A stretch of 64,000 bases of DNA, from positions 1 to 64,000 of the forward strand of contig NZ_PJPV01000166.1 in NCBI RefSeq assembly GCF_002864045.1. Reading direction: 5' to 3'. Under the pieces are notes generated by a model that saw nothing but the letters and a program-made list of their open reading frames with translations, did no database searches and was not told the origin of the DNA. The DNA is from Endozoicomonas acroporae. GTDB lineage: Bacteria; Pseudomonadota; Gammaproteobacteria; Pseudomonadales; Endozoicomonadaceae. This document shows positions 27,286-38,800 of this stretch, piece after piece. How positions within the stretch are numbered: the stretch's first letter is position 1; every line of letters starts with the position of its first letter. Position numbers and translations under genes: made by a program.

Positions 27286-27496
27286 TGGTATTCGCTTCTA
27301 TACGGCTGATTTTTTTTAGAAACCCATGGTGAAACTAAGGGTATTGTTTTGTTAACCTTTGCACACTTCTTCTTGAAAGTGCCTGTCATTTATTTTTTAA
27401 TCAATGGGTGAATAAAATATCAATAAAAAGCAAGTACGTATATACCCTTTCAGGGTGTTCGTCGAAATGTCACCGCTCAAGGAGGGGTTCGTGAAC
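27286..27496. promoter_or_regulatory. divergent promoter region of the export locus
   Basis: An AT-rich 210-bp stretch between the two divergent arms. For the plus strand a plausible promoter is TTGAAA (27373-27378), 17 bases, then TTTAAT (27396-27401). GGAGG at 27481-27485 is the ribosome site for the TolC-type gene. I see no convincing regulator site, though the shared region would allow co-ordinate control of both arms. Confidence 0.4.
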
Positions 27497-28894
27497 ATGT
27501 CACCCGGTATCAAGGCTGCGTCTCTGAAAAGGTTTATCCTTACAGTGTCATGGTTAACGATAGTGCCTTTGTATTCTCAGGCTGCTGATTTGCTTGATGT
27601 TTATAAACAGGCGCTTGATCATGATCCAGTGTATCGGGCAGGGATGTTTGAGCACGAAGCTTCCAAAGAAATATACACACAGGCTCGTGCGGTTTTATTA
27701 CCAAGCCTCCAGTTTGAGTACAGCAAAACAAAATCAAAACAGGATATTGTCAGTTCAGACAATACGGTTTATGCAAAAGGCAGTACTTCGTTTCCCACCG
27801 ATGAGCAAAACCTTTCACTGACCCAATCTATCTACAGCTACAGCAATTGGGCCTACTTCAAACAGGCAAAGGCCGAAGTGAGGAAGGTTGCTGCTGACCT
27901 GGAGAATGTGCGCCAGGATCTGGTGATGAGAGTAGCAGCCGCTTATTTTACGGTATTGCGAGAAAGCGACAGTTATCAGGCAATTGAAGCTGAAGTAAAG
28001 GCGCTTGAGAAACATTTCCAGCTGGTGGATCGAGAATTTGCCAATGGCCTTGCTAATAGCACCGATTTACTGGATGCCGAAGCACGTTACATGCAGGCTC
28101 AGGCCCGTCAGATTGAAATAGCGAACAATCTCCATGATGCGCTCCAGGGCTTAAAGGAGATTTCTGGCAAGTTGCCAGATAACTTGAATGCTCTTGGCCA
28201 GAATCTGGCTTTGCAACGCCCTGACCCTGCTACGATGAAAAGCTGGGTGGATAATGCTCAGGCAAATAACCCGGCGGTTTTGTCCAGACAGAGTGCTGTC
28301 GACGTCGCCTGGCAGGAAGTGCGCCGCCAGAAAGGCGGTCATTATCCAACTTTTGATCTTGTGGTCACCCAGAGCACCAAGGAAACCGGCGGCTCACTGT
28401 TTGGTGGCGGGAGTGAAGTGGATGCCCGGGAGGTCCTCTTGCAAATGACCTTGCCAATTTATTCTGGTGGTGCAGTTTCATCAAAAGTGCGTGAGTCCAT
28501 TAATCGTCATTACCAAGCTCAGGATGAATTAGAGTTGGCTCTTCGTCAGGTGGCCCGAGAAGCTCAGGCAGCCTATACGGGGATTGTCAGTTCCATCAGT
28601 AAGGTCAATGCATTACAAAAATCCGTGGAAACCTATGAGAAGGCGGCAGAGGGTAAACGCACGGCATTTGAATCTGGCGTGATCTCCAGTGGCAGTGTGC
28701 TGGATGGTGAACGGGAGCTGTTTATTGCCAGAAGTGACTTCTCTGCTGCCCGTTACGATTATCTGATGAATCATCTGCGCCTCAAACGTGCGGCGGGTAG
28801 CCTCTCTGAAGCGGATATTGTGGGTATAAACCGGTTGTTGAATGGTGTCAGTTTATCAACGGACACAAATGCGTTGCTGGCCTTTGGTGGCTGA
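27497..28894 (+). CDS. TolC-type outer membrane efflux channel
   Basis: Taken from ATG 27497 (465 residues), with GGAGG upstream; GTG at 27491 is also possible. A signal peptide (KRFILTVSWLTIVPLYSQA) precedes ADLLDVYKQALDHDPVYRAG, the standard start of a mature TolC subunit. The two repeats of the outer membrane efflux protein family are seen, with SLTQSIYSYSNW and LQMTLPIYSGGAVSSKVRES as the paired beta-strand entries and long helices between (ADLENVRQDLVMRVAAAYF). It forms the trimeric exit duct for adaptor-based export. It heads the plus-strand arm, followed by sapC and the giant gene, so it is likely dedicated to them. Confidence 0.93.
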   Translation: MSPGIKAASLKRFILTVSWLTIVPLYSQAADLLDVYKQALDHDPVYRAGMFEHEASKEIYTQARAVLLPSLQFEYSKTKSKQDIVSSDNTVYAKGSTSFPTDEQNLSLTQSIYSYSNWAYFKQAKAEVRKVAADLENVRQDLVMRVAAAYFTVLRESDSYQAIEAEVKALEKHFQLVDREFANGLANSTDLLDAEARYMQAQARQIEIANNLHDALQGLKEISGKLPDNLNALGQNLALQRPDPATMKSWVDNAQANNPAVLSRQSAVDVAWQEVRRQKGGHYPTFDLVVTQSTKETGGSLFGGGSEVDAREVLLQMTLPIYSGGAVSSKVRESINRHYQAQDELELALRQVAREAQAAYTGIVSSISKVNALQKSVETYEKAAEGKRTAFESGVISSGSVLDGERELFIARSDFSAARYDYLMNHLRLKRAAGSLSEADIVGINRLLNGVSLSTDTNALLAFGG

Positions 28895-28925
28895 ATTCTA
28901 ATGTAAGGGAATGAGGTAATAATAA

Positions 28926-29705
28926 ATGAGTGTTCAACTGTTGATTTATGGACAGGTAGAAGCCGTCAATAAAAAACGTCATTCTGACTGGTCTATCAAG
29001 GCTGAAAACAATTATGACTTTGCCAAAGAGGTTAACTCAGTACCTTTGATGGCGGTAGAGTTTCCAAAAGCGTCTCAGGAATACGCGATTGTCTTTGCTG
29101 GCAAAGACGACGATGTGGTTCCAGTGGTTGTGATGGGCGTTCGTGCAGGTGAAAACGCCTATGTTGACGAAGAGGGGCAATGGAAAGCCTCCTATGTGCC
29201 TGCGTTTATTCGTCGCTATCCGTTTGTTTTTGCGACCTCTGATGATGGAAAAACGCTGACGCTGTGTCTGGATGAAGCTTATGCCGGTTGTAATCAGGAC
29301 GGGCGAGGAGAGCGCCTGTTTGATGCAGAAGGTGAACAAACCCAGTACCTTGAGAAAGTTTTGAGCTTTCTGCAGGACTATCAGGCTCAGTATCAACGTA
29401 CCCAGTTGTTTTGCAAAAAATTGAACGAACTGGGTCTGTTGGAAGAAATGGGGGCGAAATTCACCCTGCCAGGCCAGGAAGAGCGGACCCTGACCGGGTT
29501 TAAAACCATTAATCGTGAAAAGCTGAAAGGTATTCCTGCTGAAGAACTGTCAGCCCTGATGGCCAATGATGGTCTGGAGCTGATTTACCTGCACCTTCAG
29601 TCACTGAATAACCTGAATAAAGTGATTGAGCGACTGCCAAAGCGGGTTATCTCATCCTCTGAGATGGCCGATGCTGAAAGTGCAGAAGCAGCAGGTATTC
29701 ACTAA
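28926..29705 (+). CDS. SapC-family protein
   Basis: A 259-residue protein with clear SapC-family blocks: VNSVPLMAVEFPKASQEYAIVFAG, VVVMGVRAGENAYVDEEGQWKASYVPAFIRRYPFV, then ERLFDAEGEQTQYLEKVLSFL and FCKKLNELGLLEEM. SapC proteins are named from an S-layer export locus but their biochemical role is not clear to me. No signal peptide; probably cytoplasmic. It lies 32 bp after the TolC-type gene and before the giant gene. A helper or chaperone role in surface-protein export is a reasonable inference from both family and place. Confidence 0.88.
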   Translation: MSVQLLIYGQVEAVNKKRHSDWSIKAENNYDFAKEVNSVPLMAVEFPKASQEYAIVFAGKDDDVVPVVVMGVRAGENAYVDEEGQWKASYVPAFIRRYPFVFATSDDGKTLTLCLDEAYAGCNQDGRGERLFDAEGEQTQYLEKVLSFLQDYQAQYQRTQLFCKKLNELGLLEEMGAKFTLPGQEERTLTGFKTINREKLKGIPAEELSALMANDGLELIYLHLQSLNNLNKVIERLPKRVISSSEMADAESAEAAGIH

Positions 29706-29750
29706 GGCTAATGTGGCTTTAGTGTTGATGTTGATAGGGCTCTATTAATA

Positions 29751-29774
29751 GCACGGCTTATGTCGTGCGTTTTG
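29751..29774 (+). terminator. possible hairpin terminator between sapC and the giant gene
   Basis: GCACGGC-TTAT-GTCGTGC followed by GTTTTG gives a seven-base stem (one G-T pair) and a short T-run, 46 bp after the sapC stop. If it works, the giant gene would need its own promoter in the remaining 110 bp, or partial read-through would set the ratio of helper to substrate. Confidence 0.4.
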
Positions 29775-29883
29775 CTGTAAGGGTGTTGTTGATGTCTTTA
29801 ATCGAAAAAGGTCTCCAGTCTTTGACCTGACCACCTGAGCCTGGAAACCATTGGATTCAGAACAATAACAAGCGGACCGGCTA

Positions 29884-32800
29884 ATGGATAAGCAAACCCA
29901 TAACAGCAAATCATACCCGTCAGATATTGCTGCATCGGCTCGTAAGGGCTTATTTCCTAAATTAAACCGGTTGTTTGAGAAAATGTTCCGGCAGGAACGG
30001 CTGCAGGAGCGTCGTAAAAGGCTGGAAGACTTCTTCACTCTAGAGCAGTTGGAGCCCCGACTGCTGCTTTCAGCCGACCCCATTGCTGCACTGCAGGATA
30101 ACGCACTCCAATTAGAGCAGGATGCCAAGGTTACACTTCAGGTCGTTATTAATGAAACTGATCAGCAACAATATCTTCGTTTGGTCGACGAAAATAACAC
30201 AGTGTTGGGTCAGAAGAAAATCAGTGATATTGCGGCGGGGAGCACTATCACTGTGACAGGGTCAGAAGGTGCGGACAGTTTAACAATTGATCAATCGTTC
30301 CTTGATCTGGGTGAGCAGTCTTTTGTGGTTCAGTTTGATGGACGGGGCGGTCATGATACTGTCGCTGCAGGTAATGATGTCACAGACAGTGCCTGGCAGA
30401 TTAACGGCGCAAATGAAGGCTCCATGGGCGCTAATGGCATTGTCGAATTTCTGGATGTCGAAGCGCTACAGACAAATCAGGCCGATGAATCCAGGCACGT
30501 ACTGGCTGCCATTAATGATGATTATCACTGGCTGATTGATAAAGACCAAGATGGTAAAGGTGTTCTGTCGACCCTTGAAGGTGTTGAAGGCAGCATTACA
30601 CAGACACCGTCGAATACCAAGATCACCTTTTCCGGTTTTGATATTCTGGGTGGCAGTGGTTCAGATTATCTGGATTACAGTCAGAGAGAGACCGGTGTGG
30701 ATGTTAACCTGGATCTGGAAACAGCTGCTGGTTTTGATGGCATTACCGGGTTTAATACCGTTATTGGCTCCCAAGCCAGCGATACGTTGACAGGCGATGG
30801 CAACGACAACCTGTTCATTGTCGGGGCTGGCGATAAGGTCGAGGGGAATGGTGGTTTTGATACGGTGCTCTTTGATCAGGTCGATGGTGACCTGAAACTT
30901 AATGCATCCACAAAGGGGGATGCGGGAGATGCAGTCAACGTTTTTGAATACGAAACAGGAACCTGGGCGAATGATGGCAGTGACTGGTCGTTTACATCCA
31001 GTGGCAAGCTGGAAGCAAAGGATGTAGATCTGCTGGCGGCGAGAGGTGATGACAGTAATAACCGCTTTGATTTTTCCGCAGCGACGGTTGATGTCTATCT
31101 CGATGGTGGCAGTGGTGATGATACGCTGATTGGCGGCAGCAAAAATGACCTGTTGATCGGCGGAGCAGGTGCTGATCAGATTACAGGGGGTGATGGTTAC
31201 GATCAGCTGATTGAAGTCCGGGCTGCTGACTTCACGCTGGAAAATAACACGCTGACGATTGGTAATGACGGTTTAGATACTCTGGAGGGTATTGAATCCG
31301 TTTACCTTAAAGCGATCGCCAAAGCGGGAGATGTTTCAGGTTATAGACTGGATGCAGGGAATGCGAAGCACGAAGCAGATTTGGATCCTACTCATGCAGA
31401 TTATGATGCAGCCGCACATCGAGAGTACGACATTACCCTGGTCGGTACCGAGCTGGATGATGAACTTTATGCATCCTCCTATGGCGATACTCTGAGCGGC
31501 CTTGGTGGTGCAGATACCATCACCGGTGGTTCTGGTCAGGATACCCTCGAGGAAGATTTTGCCGGACGAGCTTCGATATCAGATGCATCCGGGAGTTATG
31601 AGCTTGATCTGGCTCAGGGGGCTTCTGAGGTTTGGGTATTTGATATTCCTGCCGGCAAAACCAGTACTGGTTTTACGTTATCTATTTCAACATCTGATGG
31701 TACTTTTAACACTGACACCATTGCCTGGGATGCAGACGGTTGGGATATTGTTCGATCTATTGAAAAAGCACTGAACATACCGTTTGGCCAGATTGCTGTC
31801 AGTAAGACCGTTGATGGCAAGTGGCAGCTTGAATTCACCGGTTTGTATGCAGGAACTGGAATAGCCTCGTCAATCTCTGACAGTGAAAGTGCCAATATCG
31901 TTTCGATTACAACGAACGGTAACAAATCGGTTGATACCCTGAATAGCTTTGACAGTAATGACACATTGAAACTGTCAGGCAGTGAATTAGTAGACCATGT
32001 CGATCTATCTGCTTTTGCAGGAAAGTCGGAAATCACCACGTTTGGTGGTAACGATATCATTACCGGCACCCAGGGCATAAACATCATCAATGCCGGTAAA
32101 GGCAATGACTCTATTTTTGTTACCTCAATCAGCGCCGACTCCATTGATGGTGGCGAAGGTTACGACACGATTGTCGCTGATGTGAGTAATGTGGCTGATG
32201 CGGTCAGTGGCTATATCCTTGATCTTGACAATAGTCAGTTAATGTTGGGGGCAACGATTCTTTCGCATCAGGGCTTTGAATCGTCGGCGCTGATTGGTGG
32301 TGCTGGAAATGATGTGCTGGATGCAGATGGCTTTCATGGAGTATCGGCCAGTACCAGCCTTGACAGTATTGCCGGATGGAATGCGCTTTCTGAACATACT
32401 CTGAGGCTGACTCTGGAAGATGGCAGCACAATTCTTGATGTCGATGTCAGCTCCTCTTCAACCTTGCAAGAACTCATTGATCTCATCAATGCAGCAGACG
32501 ACAGAGGTAGTGATAATCCCTTAATCAGTTTTGATCAGGCTTCTGCAGAACTGACTTTTAATGGGCTGTCAACCCTGGGTGTGGCTGGCACTGACACCAG
32601 TATCCTTACGGTTTTAGGCTTTGCTTCTGGCACTTCTGGTACGGTTATTAAAGGCGTGAGTTTAAGCCTGCTGGCATCTCTTCAACTGACCAGTCAGAAG
32701 GGGAATGGAGGTCAGGATAAATATACCGGCTCTAAGGGGACGGATTTCTTTATCATTGATTCCGAAGACCTTGAAGTGGATGGGAAGGATGGTCGGGATA

Positions 32801-35800
32801 TTCTGTCTGCTGAAACGACCAGCTTATATACAACACTGGTGATAGAAGACGATAAACTGACCTGGTCAGGTCAGGATGTTGACCCAACCGATTCCACTCA
32901 AACCATTGATGTTTCATCCTCCGTTACGCTAGGTAATCTGGAAGCTGCTGAACTGCTTGCTATAGACGGAGCAGAGTTGCTGGATGGCAGCAGTGCCACA
33001 CTGGATCTGGTTCTGGATGCTGCCACTTCAACAGCCTCTTTAAAAGGCAGCTCGGGTGATAATGAAATTCGCCTCAGTGTGGATGGCCGGTCTGATGTAA
33101 ACACTGACAAAGTCACCGTTGAACTTATTGATAATACCAATTCGAATGAGGTTGTCTTTTACGGCAGTAGTGCTGACTTTACAGTCAGTGATTTTGGCTG
33201 GGCAACCATTACCAGCGGTAACTACGTTGCGGTTAAAGAGAGCAGCGGTGATCTCACCATTAATAGTGATCTGATCTGGACGGGAGGGGATCTTAAATTC
33301 CGTGCATTGAATGGCAAGATTACTGTTAATGGCAGCATTCAAACTGATAACAGTAGTTCGACAGATCGTGCCGGTAATATTACCTTTGCTGCCCGCATTG
33401 TTGAGATAAACAACAATGTTACAGCGGTTGGCCAAAACACGGCAAGCAGCGGTGATATCACCATTGAAGCCATTGATGGTCGTAACCTGATATACGGTAG
33501 CCTAGAACAGGGTGCTGCATCGATATTGGCGGCACTGCCCGTGTACTATAACGTCGACCTGCAATCAGCCACGGTAACCATTGGTGATGTGAAGATTCAG
33601 GGTAAAGATATCAATATTCTTGCCCGCGCGGAGTCGAACCCTGATAGGGATATGAATAACGATGATGGGGTTTTTGGTGAAAATATTCCCATCATCGATG
33701 ATCTGGCAAACGAAGTGGAAGATTTCAAGCTGATTGCTGGTGTCAGTCGCTCCGATGTGACCAGCAAAATTACCATCTCCAGTGGTGCCACCCTCAAGGG
33801 TGATAACATCACCATCCATGCCAACTCCATCGCCAGAGTCAATGCTTCACCCATTTCCATCGGTCTTGCGGTGGCTGTTGGGGTGCTGGATACCGACGCC
33901 GTGATCGATATTCAGGGGACACTGGATGCGGAAGGTAATATCAGTATTACCGGTCAGACAGATAATTACCTGAATATTGACGCTGAGCCATTGTTTGGCC
34001 TGAAGGGCTTTGCCGGCAGTGTTGCTGTGGGTGTGCTGAATTCAAACTCCCAGGTGATAGTGAACAGCGGCAGTAGCATTACCGCAGGTGGAAACTTGAC
34101 AGTTAAGGCGGCAACAGTGGATTACAGCCTGGTGTCTGCTGCCAGTGAGGCGGGTAATTCAGGCAAGGCCGCAGCCAGTGTCGCGGTCCAGGTTGAAAGT
34201 GGTCATACCGAAGCTGTGCTTGCCGGTGATGTTCTGGTTAATGGGGATGTGATTGTAGAAGCGGCCCAGCAACAGGCGGAGCTGAATCCGACCAGTTCTG
34301 AAGCCATTGTTGATCGAGTGCCCAGTGTTCTCGATAAGTATGAAGATGCCGCCAAACAGAAGGTTGCCTTTAATAAAAAAGTACCTTTAGGTAAGTGGTT
34401 GCAGAAAAAGGTTAAGCCCAGCGATCGTCTCAAGCCGACAAAAGCCACCGTCGGTATTGCTTTTGTGTATGCAGAAGACAGTAACCAGGTGCATGCTTAT
34501 CTTGGTCAGGAGAGTGCTGACAGTGATATTAATGTAGGCGGCAGCCTTGACTTACTGGCAACCGCCGAGAGTCGTCTGTTAACTGCAACATCTTCTACGT
34601 CCAGCACACCATCTCAATTAAGTCAGGTAGAAGGTACGGCAGGAACTGATACCAGCAGTGGCGAGTTTAAGCAGGTTCCGTTTGGTGCTGCTGTCTCGGT
34701 TACCATTGCGTCATTAGATAACAATGCCCAGGCACAGGTTAGGGGCAATACTGAGCTTGATGCACTGGGTGCCATTAATATTAATGCAACGGCTCAAAAC
34801 TTAACCGGGCTGATTGCGCCGGATACCACTATAAAATACGTAAAACCCAAGTTGGTTGATAAATCTGAAATCGGTGGAAACTATGGCATTGATAATGGTG
34901 ATCTGATTCGATTTGATAATTCGGATTATCAGTGGGGAGCTACAGGTACACCACCAGATATTGGTTATTTTGGTGCTGTTTACAAGTTTAAGGGTCTTGA
35001 TGGCAGCTCTCTGACTCTGGCTACAGAGAATTTCAGTGATGGAACCCGCTGGGAATTGTTAGGGAATCAATATAGTAGTCTTCCCTATCAATTCTTTGGC
35101 GGTGATTCAGACCTGTATTTGCTGGATAACGATATCAAATCGGAAGCCGCCGGAGCGAAAACGTCTCTTGCACTGAATTTCTCATATCTGGATTCAAAAC
35201 AAACAGCGAATGCCCTGGTTAAAGGGACGGTGAAGATTAATCAGAAAGCTGACTTTACCAGTGCTTTTGATTCATTCAGTGATGCGCCCGATGCTTCTGC
35301 TTCACGTAATCTCTCTATTACCTCAAATACCAATAATCAATCAGTGGATTGGGTCGGTAATAAAACTGCTACAACGTCGTCTATTGAAAAAATCAATAAG
35401 CTCTACAAACTGCTTGGCGCTTCAGAGAGTGGTAACGGTGTCGGTGCCAGTGTCTTCCTGAATAATATCACCAATACCAGCACGGCTCTGATAGAGACGG
35501 GTGCTGACATTTATGCAGATAAGGTCTCCGTTAAGGCGGATAGCGATGTTTTTGCCGTGAATCTCGGGTATGCCGGCGGTTCAGGTACAGCCAGCCTGGG
35601 TATTGCTGGCCTCTATATGCAGAACACCATTGATAGCACAACCATTGCCCTGATTCAGTCTGGAGTCACTTTGGTTGCTGGCGCAGACGATGGGGATGTC
35701 GGCGTTGAACGGCTGTCGGTTGTTGCTGATAACCGGGTTGATCTGATTGTTGCAGCAGGCGCGATGGGCAGTGCAGGTAAACTGGGAGTTGGTGCGTCAG

Positions 35801-38800
35801 CGGCGGTCAGTGATATCACCAAAGTAACTAAGGCTTTGGTAGGTTCTGCAGACAATATGACCGAAGCGGGCTCAGTGATCGTTAATGGTGACGCGCGTAT
35901 TGCAGCGGACAGTGGTGGCCTGATTATTGGTACAGCGCTCAGTGCTTCCTGGGCAACCGGTAAAGTGACACCATCAGGTGGAGAAACGCCTAAGACAGAA
36001 AACACACCTTATGGTTTCAGTGCTGCAGGTGCGTTCATTTTTAACACGATAAATAGCACTACTACTGCCGGTATTCTGAATCTCTCCAGTTTCAATGCAC
36101 AGCATCTTTCCCTGAAAGCCATGGAAAGCAGCGGTGTGTTTGCCTTCCCAATTACCTATGCCAGCGCCAGCGCTAACAAGGTTGCCCTGGCTGCTGCTGG
36201 CATTGGCTTAATGAACGATGCGACATTTACCGTGAGCTCCGGTATTGCCAATGTTGGATCGGTGAATCTGACAACGCTGGATGTGCTGGCGAAAAACGAC
36301 AGTATTGTAATTACCAGTTCAGTGGCTGCTTCCATCGCCGGTATTGCTGAGTCTTCAGTGGAAAGCAACTCCAGCAGTATAGCCCTGACAGGAAACGTGT
36401 CGGTCAACAATGTGACAGCGGATATCGATGCCTATCTTATTGATGTCGATGATCTAACAGTCACCGGTAAAAACGGCGATGGTGTTGCCGTCAGTATAGA
36501 GGCAAAAGATGAATCAGAGGTTTATGCCGTTGCCCTGGGTGTCGCCTATGCTGGTAATGGTGCTGTCAGTGCGACGATTGCTGAAAATAACATTAATAGC
36601 GACATTGATGCCCTGATCAGCGGTACCGACCTAACCGTTGAAACCGGAAAGATTAAGCATCAGGCAAAAAGTGAGGCAGATATGGTGTCTGTCGCACTGG
36701 GTGCATCGTTTGCAAAAGACTCCAAACCGGATTTTGACACCAAAGTAGGGATTGCCGTTGGTGCGGCCATCAGCAATAACATGGTGCGCATGAACACACG
36801 TGCCCGCGTTATGAGCGACAGTGTGATTGCACTGCCTGCCAGGCACCTTGATCACGCTCGTCTGGACATTGTCGCTGATAATGAAACCGATATTACTGCT
36901 GTTGTGGTTGGTGCCGCTATTGGGTCTCAAACCGGTGCAGATACAACCGTCACGTTAACCGGCTCCGGTGCTGAGGCGAACAACAAAGTCTATGGAGACA
37001 CCGAAGCGCTGGTTGATGGTTCAATCATTAAACAGGCTACTTCCAATCAGGACACTTCAGACGAAGCGATCGGTGTGTTTCTGTCTGCGGATGTCGATGG
37101 TTCGGTTACGGGTGTAGTTGTTGCTGCTAACCTGGCTTATGCCAGTGCCACGACCGGTGCTGGTGTAGTGGGAGGTATTGGCGTCAGCCTTGCTGAGAAC
37201 ACCATTGGTGGTGATTCGGACAATGGCGACAAAGCCAACAGTTTACGAGCAGTCATTAATAACTCGGATATAGACGTCACTGGCGAAGTCAGTACGAATG
37301 CAGAAAGTACTCAGAATATTGCATCGGTAATTACTGCTGCTTCTGTGGCTGTTGCCAAATCGGAGTCTGGTATTGGGGCTGGGCTTAGTGGCGTAGGCGC
37401 TGATGCCAAAAACACGGTGAAGGTTGATATTGAATCGGCTGTTAAGGCCAACGCAGATGGACACACACTGTTGGCCGATAAACTCACTATTGACGCTAAA
37501 GATGACTCAGACATTCTCAGTACCGTTGTTGGGGCAACCATTGCCGGTGCCTATTCCGGAACATCCAGTACTGGCACATTGAGCATTGGTGTCTCTCTTG
37601 CAGAAAATGAGGTGAATACCAATACCAAAGCGATTATCGATAACGTTGATATAGGTTCTTCGAGTCGTAAAACAGGTTCTGTTTCATTAAATGCGTCATC
37701 TGACGCTGAGATCACCGCCACTGCAGTGTCGGCCTCACTGTCAGCCAGCTACTCCTCTGCATCGGGCGGTTCTGTAGCATTAAGTGGCGGTGGAGCCTAT
37801 GCTGGCAATACCATTGGTGGCTCAACCGAAGCCCTGGTTGAAAGCAGTGATCTGTTCAGCAATGGCGACGTTTCCATTAAAGCGACCAATAAGTCGGATA
37901 TAGATTCAACGACAGTAGCCGTTTCTGCGGCTGTTGCGGCAGACTCCGGCAGTGGCAGTGCCGGTATTTCCATTGGTGCAGCCATCACCGAAAACACTAT
38001 TGGTACGAGTGATGATCGCCTCAGAGTCAAAGCTCTTCTGGAGGATAGTGCTCTGACCATTGATGGTGATCTGAATATTGATGCGACGAATGACATGACC
38101 GTCGATGCTGAAGTGGGAGCGGGTTCGGCGGCTGTTGTGGTTAGCACTAATGGCTCGGGTCTCGCTGGTAGTGGCTCCGGAGTTGGTGCGAGCAATAAGA
38201 TTTATGGTGAGACGTTGGCCTGGATTGCTAACAGCAGAGATATCAATGCAGGCAAAATAACAGTTAATGCCATTAACAAAGCGTCCATCACATCCGTAGC
38301 GGCTTCTGCGAGCCTTGCCTTTGGTCTTGCACCCAGTGGTGGCAGCGTATCGCTTGCTGTAGCGGCTTCAGTTGCAGAGAACACTATTGATTCAATCGCA
38401 GGAGCCAAGGCTACAGGTCAAAATACTGGCAGGCCCAAATTCCTCTCTGAGTCCCTGGCTGTTAATGCAACCGATACGTCTACTATTGATGCCCAGGTCG
38501 TCGGCGTTTCTTTAGGGGCAGCGGTTGGTGAGTCATTTGGTGGTACGCTGACCGTTGGTGCGGTAGAAGCCACTAACACTGTTGCTAATCAAATTTACGC
38601 AAATGTCGAATATCTGGATATTCAAGCCAGAAATGGCGGTGTGACCGTTGGTTCCCATGAAAGTACCACCGTTAACTTAAAGGCCGAAGCGGCTTCTGTT
38701 GCCATTGCTGGTGGTAAAGTTGGTGTCTCACTCGCCGGTGCCGGTGTAAAAGGTACTAATACCATAAACAACAGTAGTCAGGCATTGATCAGTGATTCAA

